The notes beneath the pieces were generated by a model, which saw only the letters and a list, made by a program, of their open reading frames with translations, did not search any database and had not been told where the DNA came from. Below are positions 35,175-64,000 of a stretch of DNA of 64,000 bases, in pieces (position 1 is the stretch's first letter; each line of letters starts with the position of its first letter). A program made the position numbers and the translations under genes. The stretch comes from Siphlonurus alternatus (Eukaryota; Arthropoda; Insecta; Ephemeroptera; Siphlonuridae): positions 25,200,118 through 25,264,117 of the forward strand of contig OX463780.1 in assembly GCA_949825025.1 (NCBI GenBank), in the 5' to 3' direction.

Positions 35175-35330
35175 TCTCTGTAAGAGAGTGGAATTTGCTG
35201 AAGGCAGAAGTTGTTGACGCGGAGAGTTATGAGTTGTTTAAGAGGGTTTTGAGACAAGCAAACCCTTCGCGAGCCACCGTGGCGTAGCCACATTTGCCGC
35301 GTTAATTTTATTATTATTATTTATGCATAC
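35175..35330 (+). pseudogene. LINE ORF2 C-terminal remnant (plus) with (ATT)n tail
   Basis: Translates as REWNLLKAEVVDAESYELF ... NPSRATVA and a stop. It is followed by CCACATTTGCCGCGTTAAT and (TTA)n. It is related to the minus-strand remnant 65 bp away but distinct from it. Its final ~45 bp also occur at 15447-15492. Confidence 0.8.
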
Positions 35331-37500
35331 GTCAGGGCCATAAAGGCATTACAGGCAGCAGGGACCATCTGGAGGGGGCATGAGGCCACTTTTTGTACAC
35401 TCTTTGTATTAAAATAAGGTGGAGATTGGAGATCTCCAGGCTAGTCAGGGGTCCCTGATCCAGCCAGTCCGAGCATACTGCATGGAGTGCATGCTAGCTG
35501 TGCATGGTATGCATGTATACATAATATACATACAGTATGCATACGTTATGATGTGTATGAAATGTATCATATATATTATATTTGCATACCTTGCATCCAA
35601 AGCTATAGATTATGCATTCTATAGTATGTATTCTTATGATGAATATAATATACAAAGGAACCTATACTACAATTGTGTATAGTTAACGCTTGAAACTGAG
35701 TCTCTTTTGAGACATTTTAGGAATTTTAAGCCATATGTTGTTGGAGCATGGAGGGTTTCTGAAACTTTGTGGATCGACACTAAAAACAGCGAATATAAAG
35801 TTTTTCAAGAGTCAAAAGATACAAAAAAGGAAACGTAAAATTTGAACAAGAACTTAACAGTGGTTATAAAATGTAAAGAAATGTGTAATGTACCTCATTA
35901 TTTGTAGAACCAACGATTATATGCAATTATTCTCGTTTTTAAGCGCGCCAACATGCACAGCTGTCAGCTGTACTTTTTTTTTTTAATACTTATTACCAAC
36001 TTAAAAATAATATATATTCAGGATTTAATTGTCATAAAATTACAAAATATTATATGATTTTTAGTATTTTTAACTCCTTTAAATTAAGTTTTAGTAAATA
36101 TATGGTTAAAAATAGGTTTTAACTTTAATAAAATTGCGTTAGGTTGCATAGTCTGCAGACGTCTTCAACAAAAGTCAAGTACCCACATGCATGACCACTT
36201 GACCAGTGCATGACATGATTGACATGCAACTGCAAGCGCACCAAAGTCATGAAATTTTGGTTTACAATGTCTAGATCTTATTAATTATTTTTAATGCAGA
36301 TCTTGCAATGTATAATTATACTTGCATAGCTTCGTTTGGAACGAACAGGTAAATTTTATAATAGCATTTAATATTTAACAATATTATTAGCCAATATTAA
36401 TATGCACTACTTTTTGTATGCATAGAAGCTATATAATTTTACGGGTATGCATATTATTTTAGTGGCGGCAGACCGCTTATTAGTTTTTATGTGCATAATG
36501 ATATATGCATAATATATAAATATACATACAATACATGATGTGTACTGTGTGTACATCAGTACATATACTGTATAATATGTTGAACACCGCATATATATAT
36601 GAAATGCATTTTTTTCAAACTCCAGATCTGACTCCTTCAGAGAGCTCACTGAGCCTTTTGTGTAGAGCTCAATGAGAGAGCTATAGAGAGAGTATAAATA
36701 ATATGCATAATATCAGGCGGCAGGCTTCTTCTTCTTCTTCTTACAATTGTTGGAAGGAGCCTAAACGGCTATAATTCCACGTACTGAGTAACTTGGATCA
36801 ATTGTATAGTTGAACTGTTTTTTGCAGGGTCTTGTAAAGGATAATGGACGAACAATGGATAGGATGATTATGGAATGTAGGATGCAAGGTGATGATGGAA
36901 GTGGTACCTATAATATGCCCACCACATGTTACCGTGGGTGAACCAAAACCACACAAGGAATTGGTTGGATTTTAGGACATTGGGTTGACGGTGTGGTGTG
37001 GGGTGCAATAATGTAGGTTGATGATGCAGGCGACAACATGCAAGGAATGGCAGGAATTTGAAAGATTCTCAACGTGTCGACTCCTGTGGGCCGACCGAAG
37101 AGCAGGGTCAAAGTAGGATTATGTGGATGCGGTGAAGCGAGATGATGATTATGAATCAAATTGACTGGGGATAGGAGTATAGAAATCAAGACGATTAATA
37201 TATAGAATAGGATAGGGATAGTTACCAGGAGAGGACAGACAATTTGAGCGGAGAGTCACGTCGGCGTTGCTCACTCTGGCGCGCCATCTTGATTCTCCTC
37301 AGGCGGCAGGCGCAAATCCAGAAAAAAAAGTGTGTATGTGCTGGGGGGGGGGGAAGCCTCCTCAGGGCCAATGTTTAAAAAAAAAGGGAGTAGCTAGGGG
37401 AAATGCTTAATTTATATATTTTATACATTGCACATATATGTTAAATCCAACATTTCAGGGGGGGCTATAGCCCCCCCCAGCCCCTTACCCTCCCCCAAGC
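35331..37500. other. Intergenic accessory DNA, no gene seen
   Basis: Contains TACTGTA/ATGCAT-rich tracts (35480-35650, 36400-36620), a (TTC)n run at about 36727-36743, and poly-G or poly-C runs near 37344 and 37470. I recognise no protein or RNA gene. Confidence 0.5.
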
Positions 37501-37502
37501 TC

Positions 37503-37676
37503 CCTCTACATAAGGTTGGACGCTTAGGTTCACATTTTCGTCCAGTTCGCGCAGGACCAATCAGAGAGAACTGTTACTCTTGAGCCTATTTCGTGGCAGT
37601 CAGTGATTGGTCGTGACGTCACAGGCTCCAACAAAAGCTGCACCAAGATGGCGGAGCGTCAAACCTTATGTAGAGT
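37503..37676. mobile_element. Foldback MITE with CCAAT and TGACGTCA motifs
   Basis: Inverted ends CTCTACATAAGGTTGGACGC / GCGTCAAACCTTATGTAGAG. Inner arms carry GGACCAATCAGAGAG and GTGATTGGTCGTGACGTCAC, that is, a mirrored CCAAT/ATTGG pair beside TGACGTCA (37614-37621). GC content is higher than its surroundings. Confidence 0.75.
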
Positions 37677-37789
37677 AATCTTGCCCCCCCCCCCCCTGCA
37701 TCCGCACTTGAATATTACACATATAAATATACACAGTCTAACAGATCTTTTATAATACCTAGTAGACACTATATAATATGGCGCCAGCT

Positions 37790-37925
37790 CCAGATAGCTA
37801 GTCTAGACTGCAATGAATTGCGGCATATGCATCCATAAGATCCTTAATTAATATTTATTTTCAAGATGTCCACCGCGCGCATTGAATCCACACGTTAACT
37901 AAGATTTGTAGTACTGTATATAATT
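37790..37925. repeat. Dispersed repeat related to 1520-1650
   Basis: Shares ATGGCGCCAG, CAAGATGTCC, CGCGCGCATTGAATCCACAC and TAAGATTTGTAGTACTGTA with the region around 1560-1636. Order is similar, identity moderate. Confidence 0.55.
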
Positions 37926-37979
37926 AATATGTTGCATATATATATATATATATATAATATATATAGGTGCGCCATATAT

Positions 37980-38213
37980 GCTTACATATTCAAAAGTTGC
38001 TACGGAGTCTAGATAGCAAAATGCAAAATGCCGTACGTAAGCCTGATGCTTTCACATTATTCTCGTTTGTCTGCGGCTGCGCTGCGGTAGAAAATCATGT
38101 TGCTGTAGAAAAATCAAGATGAGTTTTGATTTCGGCGTAATCAACAACATTTGCTACGGCGTGTTGCGGCGTGTTTCCGTAGCAATTTTCGATTATGTGA
38201 AAGCTTCAGTCTT
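37980..38213. mobile_element. GCTTTCACAT-family foldback copy
   Basis: Left GCTTACATATTCAAAAGTTGC; right TCCGTAGCAATTTTCGATTATGTGAAAGC. The core has CTGCGGCTGCGCTGCGG and AATCAACAACATTTGCTACG, matching 3533-3797. Confidence 0.65.
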
Positions 38214-38464
38214 TACATGCATGCATCGATCGTAATTAATATTCAATTGCAACATAATTATTTATATATTATAATTATGTATAATTATTAATATATAATT
38301 ATGATGGAAAATTTGTGATGAGTGCCAGAGAGACCGCTGTGTTGAGTCTTTCGATATACCAGTTATAATTAATGTTTTATATAATAATATATATGTATAT
38401 ACTGCATGTATATCATATAGGTATTGCAGTGCGTCCTGCGGTGCATATGTACTATAAGCTGCAG

Positions 38465-38593
<129 letters not shown>

Positions 38594-38695
38594 TGGTGAA
38601 AGTAAGCCAGTGCACACCAGTGCGCTGCACTGGTAAGACATTTCGGCGCACTGGTAAGACACTGATCGAAATTTAACTAAAAAAATCAATAATTT

Positions 38696-39056
38696 TTAAA
38701 GGAGGGGAACCGCTTCAGCTTTTATATTTTTAATGTTTTATAAATAATGTCAAACTTACTTGTGCACCAAAAAAATAGTCACCACCTCTCCTTCCACCAT
38801 TTCAGCAGTTGATTTTCAAAAAGTGCGCCAAAGAAAATTAGGGCTTATGACATAAAGCACCATGATAGGTCAAGCGCAACCAATCGTTGATCTTGACGTC
38901 ATACGCCCCAATTTTCTTCGGCGCGCTTTTTAAATGTCAACTGCTGTACTGGTAGAAGGAGGAGGGTGGTGACTATTTTTTTGGTGCACAAGTTAAGTTT
39001 GACATCATTTATAAAACATTAAAAATATAAAAGCTGAAGCGGTTCCCCTCCTTTAA
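38696..39056. mobile_element. TTAA-flanked foldback MITE, AGGAGGGGAACCGC ends
   Basis: TTAA at 38696-38699 and 39053-39056; ends AGGAGGGGAACCGCTTCAGC / GCTGAAGCGGTTCCCCTCCT. Arms of about 150 bp. The inner part has AACCAATCGTTGATCTTGACGTCA (CCAAT next to TGACGTCA at 38894-38901). Nested in the hAT-like element. Confidence 0.88.
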
Positions 39057-39473
39057 TAATAAAAAAAAAAATGCAAGTGTGAACAGATCACATTATAAAA
39101 CATTATAATCATGCTCAATGCATATGACAGTTCTTGTACTTTGATTTTATTTATCTCACGAAATTTTAACTTGCACTTTATTTTTTATTTTAAAGACAAA
39201 ATTTTGTACTAAAAGAAAAAATTATAATAATTGAAATCTACTCTATTTACTTTGATTTTTTTTTTTTCATTACGTAAAAAATAAAAATAAATGAATAATT
39301 TGTGAAATGAAATTGTTGCATTGTAAATAAATAGTATTAAGTGCTGGAGTATAACATTAATTATTATTAAAGACTACGATAAGAATGTTAATTTTAAATT
39401 TTTCTCATAAACGCTTTTTCTATGGCGAGCCTGAGAACAGATTTATTTATTATATTATTTTTTTAAATTATAT

Positions 39474-39829
39474 TTAAGGGTAAGGTAACGCCACCAATGT
39501 TAAAAAAAATCCCTCTCACAAAAATTCTGAAAAAAATTTAAAATGTTCTCCTCTACACCCCCTATCAGTAGCTAAAATATCAGGTATATAAATACGATCT
39601 AGTTTTTGAGTTATGAATTTTTAAAGTTGACCAATTTAACATGGGAGTTTCATTTCTCCATGTTAAAGTAGTCAACTTTAAAAATTTATAACTCAAAAAC
39701 TAGATCGTATTTGTATACCTGATATTTTAGGTACTGATAGGGGGTATAGAGGAGAACATTTCAATTTTTTTTTCAGAATTTTTGTGAGAGGGATTTTTTT
39801 TAACATTGGTGGCGTTACCTTACCCTTAA
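39474..39829. mobile_element. TTAA-flanked foldback MITE, GGGTAAGGTAACGCC ends
   Basis: TTAA at 39474-39477 and 39826-39829 with ends GGGTAAGGTAACGCCACC / GGTGGCGTTACCTTACCC. Arms of about 165 bp include CCTCTACACCCCCTATCAGT and AACTCAAAAACTAGATCG. Relatives are at 47287-47534 (right end missing) and 62693-63053. Nested in the hAT-like element. Confidence 0.9.
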
Positions 39830-40704
39830 TAATTTTTGATGTATTTTTTTTAAATATCTGGTTGTTTACTATTTACTGGGTTTACTATTTTATCTTCAAT
39901 TTTTATATAAACAGATAATCGTTAGCACTTTTTTAAAATTGTTAACCTTCCATCTTTTTGGAATTTTTTTGTTTTAATTAATTTTTGAGACATTTAAAAC
40001 AATAATTTAATTATTTAAAAAAATGTAACATTTATTAAATTATACAGAACATTCTAAATTGTGAAACATATTTTTATTTTATTAACACTGCTGCTATGAG
40101 ACATATACAACGAACATCGAAGTGCTTGTTTGTGATTTTCTTTCATATTAAAAATTATATTTAAATTTTCATTAGCCAGCACAGGAAATATTTTTGAATT
40201 TTTTTTTATTCCTTTAATGTGACACTTCATTTTTTTTTTTTACTTTCGGTTAAAAGTTTGAATAAGTATTTAATTTTACTTATTTTGTGGGCTAATTCCC
40301 ATAAAGATTTTCAATATTTTTACGGCTCCGTAAAAAAATATTTATTTGTAAATCGAAAATCCATTAAAAAATTCATGATAGATTACATAGTAAAGGTATT
40401 TTTTAATTGCTATCATAGTTCAAATGAAGTTTGAGTAAAAAGAAAAAAGCTATTTTATTGGGAATTTTTTAGTTTTTATTTCTCAATAGAGGGTAGGTTA
40501 AAATATTTTTAGAAAATAAATTCTTAAAAAAAAAAATAATGTAATCACTCACTCGACTTTAAATATAATAATCAATTTTGGTGCAACTTTTCAATAAAAA
40601 AAAAAAAAAACTTTTTCCCAAAAAATCGCGCCTCCGGCGGGGGTTCGGGCCCTTCAGGCCTCTATCTGAAGCGCACTGGTAAGAAATTGAAACTACTTTC
40701 ACCA

Positions 40705-40750
<46 letters not shown>

Positions 40751-41016
40751 TACATAATTATTATATATATTACACCATCTAGAGGTCTGCTCGAGCCGGA
40801 CATTAATTGGCAGTCTGCAAACAAAAGCCGGGCGGAGCTAAAACTATTTCTCGAATTTTCAAATATGGTGATTTTTTTAATTGTTTGTTATGTTATTTTT
40901 ACTATATTAGACCAGTTGCAATAATCAAAATCAACAAATTTAGCCCCGGGCTAACCTTAAACCTCATCTATGCAATTTTTTGGGTGTATATACATGATTG
41001 TATAAATTTTGCTTAT

Positions 41017-41920
41017 CCATTAGTCCTTAAATTATGGGAAATTTACGATTTTCACACACATCTGCAGATTTCAATATGTTGCAAACCTACGATTCTATAT
41101 ATGAAAATGTCAACAGAACCTGCAGTTTTTGGCCATTTATAATGCTGAAATGCGTATCAGAAGAAGTTTTCTTTACTTCAATATGATAATTGTTGATTAT
41201 TGCAACAGTTAAAATCAACAAACTGGAGTTTACCTATAGCAGGGTTATACTTATAAGAATCGGGTATACGCGCTCCGTTCTGGTATATGAGACCACTTTC
41301 CTAATTTCTGATTGGCCACAAAGAGCTTGTTGATTTTTTCACGGCTCTTTAATATTGGTTGCTAAGCAACATGATGAACCAATCACAGGCCAGAAAAAAG
41401 TCCACTTTTCGAATGGGCAAGTCCATTAAATGGAACTGACCAATCAAAAGACAGGAAGTTTTCAACCTCAAAAAGAAGGTGTTATCGTTAAGTGGTCGAC
41501 TTCAACGATTCAAAAATCGTAATTTTCAGCACAAATTACCTCTAGACAGTCTCATCTTCCACCATAATTCCTCAGGAGCTCGAGAAATTGGCACCAAAGT
41601 TGGTGGAGTTCCCATAAGGTTACCAGGAGGCGTGGCCTAAAAGGTCCACTTTTCTCAAACTGCGTATACCCCCATCCCAATGGAGCATAGCCCTGACCTA
41701 TAGTTACGTATCTTCCCCCATGCAATTGGCTGATTTGGTATCATATGAAATTTACCATATTGAAGTAAAGAAAACTTCTTGTGATGTGCACTTCAGCATT
41801 ATAAATGGCCAAAAACTGCAGATTCCAATGATATGATTATTTTTAAAATCGTACGTTTGAAACATATTGAAATCTGTAGGTGAAAATCGTAAATTTCCCA
41901 TAAGGCCTAAAAATGCTATA
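41017..41920. mobile_element. 0.9-kb foldback element
   Basis: Outer arms of about 170 bp: left ATTATGGGAAATTTACGATT, CTGCAGATTTCAATATGTT and CAGTTTTTGGCCATTTATAA; right their complements (41752-41915). The interior (about 41190-41750) is unpaired and contains GATTGGCC, AACCAATCAC and GACCAATCAA (repeated CCAAT boxes). Immediately followed by a (TA)n tract. Confidence 0.75.
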
Positions 41921-41936
41921 ATTAAATAAAATTTTT

Positions 41937-42050
41937 ATATATATTAAAATATATATATATATATAAATATATATATTATATATATATATATAATAATATA
42001 AAATATATATTATTATATATATTTATATATATATATATATATATATTTTA
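41937..42050. repeat. Imperfect (TA)n tract at LINE 5' end
   Basis: Interrupted TA repeat that runs directly into the truncated 5' end of the plus-strand LINE. Confidence 0.9.
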
Positions 42051-42053
42051 AAT

Positions 42054-44438
42054 TCAAATGGCTACTTACTCTCTAATAGCCCCCTAGAAAAAACTTTTGT
42101 AAACGCAAATGGTTCAAGTACAATCGACCTGCTTTTTTATAAACCTAAAAATTTTATATTAATAAAACATGTCATTATTTCTGAGACAAACTCGTCACTG
42201 TTAAAGAGTCATCTACCCGGTGAAATTATTTTAAAATTTACCCCTAGCAATCCTCCCAATAAAAAACTTTTTTACAGATCAAATTATTCAAACAAAATTG
42301 ATATTAGAAATTATAATGACCAAATTTATACTTATGGTGATACCATAATTACTCATATCAATAATAAAGATGTAAATAGTCTAAATACTTTAATTACTAA
42401 TGTCATTCTACATTCTACTATTGCAAAGAAAAATAATAAAAGAGTATCTAAACCCTGGTTTAATAGCGAATGTTATCTATCAAGGCAAGATCTTCTATCA
42501 AAATTTCATGCCAGCAAATTATATTTATTCAAAAACCCAAATTTGCATGAGCAATTTATTCAGGCAAGAAGCTGTTATAAGGCTTTATTGAAACAGAAAG
42601 AATTAGAATTTAAAATTAAATCGGAAGATAAAATGATTAAAGACGCAGAGCTAGAACCATACACATATCTTAGGAAAGATAGACCACCAACTAAGTCATG
42701 CCCAATTAACATAGACAAATGGGAAAACCATTTTACAAATATCTTAAATACAAATAAATTACAATCCGACCAAACTCTCAATCTTTTATCATTAACAAGA
42801 GACTATAATTGTAACTCAAATTATATTCCTCTTAATGAATTTGAAGTCTATAATTGTATGCAAAGCCTAAAAAACAATAAAGCTTCGGGCCCAGATTTTA
42901 TTACGAATGAACATTTGAAGCTAGTAAGCAAGTCGTTAACCCCAACAATCACCAATATGTTTAACCTCTGTATTGAAACGGCTACAATTCCGGAATTGTG
43001 GCAGATCGCCTACCTAATGGTATTATACAAAGGGAAGGGTAACATTATGTCACCCGACTCATACAGAGGTATTATCCATGGTGATACCATGTACAAACTC
43101 TTCTCGAGATTAATTGCAAACAGGCTTTTTGATTCCACCCACCATCTTATTCCAAAAGAGCAATACGGCTTTATGCCAGGACGTTCCACAATACAAGCTG
43201 TATCCACAGTATATAATCAAATTAAACTAGCATTGGAGAAGCCAAAGGGTCATTTATATATTGCTTTTGTAGACTTCAGAAAAGCTTTTGATTCGGTCAA
43301 TAGGAATTTGCTCATTGAAAAGCTGAAGTCACTTAAAGTAATTCCTTCTGAAATTTTGAATATCTTAGCTGTTATTCTAAATATCAATTATGTATGTGTT
43401 CAAGATCGCTTATCATGTTCTAGTAATATTATTCAATCTAACGGAGTTTTGCAAGGAGACCCGAGCAGCTCTCTTCTTTTCAATCTTTTTACTGCAGATA
43501 TAACCGAGATTACAAAAGATATAAACTGTGAAAATGAAAATGATCAAGTCGTACTAAATTTATATGCAGATGATCTTGCTATTATTTCAAAGAGCAAAGT
43601 CAAGCTACAAAAAGCGCTAAATAATCTATCCATCTGGGCCAAAACAAATGGTCTAGAAATTAACACAGAGAAAACCAAGGTTGTTAAGTTTAGAAGAGGC
43701 GGACCGTTATGCAAAAACGATGAAATTTATTGTGACGGTCAAAAGATTGAATTTCTAAATTCATTTAAATATCTTGGCATAATACTTCAAATGACAGGGC
43801 ATTCTTTTTCTAAACATATAACAGAAAGATGTAAGAACGCTATCACTGTTATGTACACTATCTCAGGGCTGTCTGGTCTATCCGTCAAAACAGGGCTCAA
43901 ACTATTCAATTTAAAAGTCGCCCCTGTGGCTACTTATGGTATTGAAATTGTATGGCCTCATTTATCTGTATCCGATTTTGATAAATTAGAATCAGTAAAA
44001 GCCATGTTTGTTAAAAGATTACTGTGTCTGTCAAAATTTACCGAAACTAGACTGGCCTATAAACTGATAGATTCCAATTATTTTATTACAGAAATCAAAG
44101 AAATGTTTAAACTTCCAACGACAGATCAATATTCCAATTTTATAGCTGTCAGGAATCAAAAAGCTCAGGATATTAATCCTGAGTTTTACAGCACTGATGC
44201 TATGACATGTAAACATTGGTGTCTGCCCCAATTGGATAGATCCAATGTTAGAAATGTTTTAACTTGCCAGGCTGTTCACGGCTTCCACCATCTAATTTGT
44301 AAATCTTCTGGTTATCATAAAGCTGAACAATCTTGTGTATGTAAATTATGTAATGAATATTGTAGCCAATATCATTTAAATATCTGTAAATCTAGAATTA
44401 AGCCTATTAGCGATTATGCCAGGGGAGATTTCATATAG
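42054..44438 (+). pseudogene. LINE ORF2: end of endonuclease, reverse transcriptase, zinc motif
   Basis: Begins with GSSTIDLLFYKP and SLLKSHLPGEIILKF, the end of an APE-type endonuclease. RT blocks follow: KNNKASGPDFITNEHLK, MSPDSYRGIIHGDTMYKLFS, IAFVDFRKAFDSVNR, VLQGDPSSSLLFNLF and the catalytic box LYADDLAIISK. Then come NSFKYLGIIL and a C-terminal CKLCNEYCSQYHLNIC (CX2CX7HX3C) zinc motif. There is no stop across almost 800 codons. Clade is uncertain; it looks I/Jockey-superfamily-like by eye. No promoter or complete N-terminus, so it is dead as an autonomous element. Confidence 0.87.
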
Positions 44439-44755
44439 TCCATAGATTTTGAATAGCAATGAAGCAATAAGTTTTTTATTCTATCTATTTTCTATGTCAT
44501 ATTTTGTTTTATATATGTGATTATATATATGATATATTATTATTATGATGTAACAGGCTGTTAGTATCATCTGTTATTTTATTTTATATTGTTTTATTAT
44601 CATTTTCTATTGTTCTATTATTCTGTAACTATTATATATGTTTTGTATGTATGTTTTATGTGTTCTATTGTAATGTTTTTCTATAATGTATGTTTCTAGT
44701 GCTGTTAATATGTACACTTTCTGTGTTTAATAAAAGACTAATAATAATATATATA
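42054..44755 (+). mobile_element. Second LINE retrotransposon, 5'-truncated
   Basis: One frame is open from about 42054 to the stop at 44438. It is followed by about 300 bp of AT-rich 3' UTR ending near AATAAAAGACTAATAAT at about 44730-44755. The 5' end is lost in the (TA)n tract; only the last strands of the endonuclease remain. It is a different family from the minus-strand LINE (YADD instead of FADD, GDPSSSLLF instead of GCPCSMALF). No clear target duplication. Confidence 0.88.
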
Positions 44756-44884
44756 ATCAACAAAACACAGCAATACACTGGGTGGATGAGTTTGTTTACT
44801 TTTTGCTATATATATAATATAGTATTTAAATTTATTAAAATATTTGTGACATAATTAATTAAAAGTAATTTTAAAGTCAAAGGC

Positions 44885-44957
<73 letters not shown>

Positions 44958-45190
44958 TGTAAAATAGTAAAATTATTTACTTACCATTAATTTTTGAATC
45001 CCTCGGTACTTCCAATAACACACGGTATCCATTTCTACTCATGCTGTGGGGTATCAAATTGGTTGCTCAAAACTGCAACATGGCAATTAAACATAACAGA
45101 AAGATTAAAAATATAAATGTTGCACTGGAAATAAAATGCAGACTGTACATTTCATGTGAGACTTTTGGTGTCACGTACAGTATACACACT

Positions 45191-45222
<32 letters not shown>

Positions 45223-45855
45223 GTGTTGCGGAATCTTGTTACTCTAATGTAATCTGAAGAACTTTAAGATAAAAACATACATGATCACATGCAGCTTTGG
45301 ATATCCTTGTGCTTAGATACTTAGATTTACTGCACAGTAGCAATAATGACACAGAAGGCTAGTCTGTTTTTTATGCTGTTTTTTTTCTGTATTTTTATTA
45401 CTGTATTGCTAATCACATTGCATTCTCAATAATAACGGAATTTACTGCATGTTGTTGTATGCAAATGAACTAACAAAATAACAGTGAACATGCAACTTAG
45501 CTGCTTATAATTTTTTAATGCATACCGGTTAATTGTTTGGATAGAGAATATCATCAATAAGAGATTTAGTAAATATAATTTATATAACACATATACTAAT
45601 TAAATCTCTTATATAATAATGCATTAAAAAAAATAATAATATAATAATAATGAGCTCTTGAACACTTAAAATTGTGCTGTAAATAAGTATGTATTATATG
45701 TAGTGTGTAATGCCTTTCCCTCTATGTGTTATTACTTTAAAAAAAAAAAAAAAAAAAAACAACATATAAAATTCGAGATCCTCTATCCAAACATAGTAAG
45801 CATAAAAAAACTCATGAATTATCCATTATAAACACATATTGTCTTTTGATTACAG
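44756..45855. other. Region upstream of TDRD9, promoter not identified
   Basis: AT-rich, with (TA)n tracts at 44888-44955 and 45197-45220 and a poly(A) run at 45740-45759. The TDRD9 start-codon exon begins at 45856 after a GATTACAG acceptor. The transcription start must therefore be further left, possibly in or beyond this region. No core-promoter motif is convincing. Confidence 0.45.
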
Positions 45856-45871
45856 GTCGCTGCAGTAAACG

Positions 45872-64000
<18,129 letters not shown>

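Noticed and set aside
35419..36649. Open frames in the TACTGTA/ATGCAT tracts
   Set aside because: Tyr/Met/Ile/Cys-rich peptides from simple sequence, no splice context or domain.

Overview
This window looks like a piece of a low-GC animal (metazoan) nuclear genome, most likely an invertebrate. Three spliced protein-coding genes with canonical GT-AG introns lie in very AT-rich DNA (roughly one third GC by eye) that is densely packed with transposon debris. I cannot name the species. There are no bacterial-type operons and no CRISPR array, and I found no ordinary tRNA or rRNA gene.

Gene layout. (1) TMED10 (p24-delta cargo receptor), plus strand, five coding exons from 2581 to 11126, apparently complete (206 aa). 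(2) A ZNF106-like WD40 protein, minus strand, start codon at 30971 and stop at 16992. Its large Asn/Gln/Pro-rich coding exon is split by a 4.2-kb LINE in the same orientation. (3) TDRD9/spindle-E, the DExH helicase of the piRNA pathway, plus strand, from 45872 off the right edge. Fifteen coding exons are visible, giving about 872 codons that cover the whole helicase core and the helicase-associated region. The Tudor domain lies beyond the window.

Mobile DNA. There are two LINE bodies with reverse transcriptase (25298-29475 minus, 42054-44755 plus) and two or three LINE 3' tails (34802-35110, 35175-35330, and a ~45-bp tail at 15447-15492). Two hAT-like non-autonomous DNA transposons are present: 31783-34676, with an exact 8-bp target duplication and GGATCC-rich ends, and 38591-40707, sitting inside a (TA)n tract. 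Around two dozen foldback or MITE-type inverted repeats make up the rest. Several are flanked by TTAA, and some are nested so precisely that the opposite arm preserves the empty site. Two foldbacks exceed 1.5 kb (5541-7237 and 14121-15824) and a third is about 1.1 kb (17541-18614). The first of these carries tRNA-like A-box/B-box modules and ends 33 bp before a TMED10 exon.

How it fits together. The genes themselves are ordinary housekeeping or germline genes: secretory traffic, an RNA-associated scaffold, and transposon silencing. The unusual content is the foldback landscape. Different families share outer arms with different cores, and many carry the palindrome TGACGTCA (CRE/ATF-type) internally. 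Several lie inside introns of TDRD9, the gene whose product is expected to help silence transposons.
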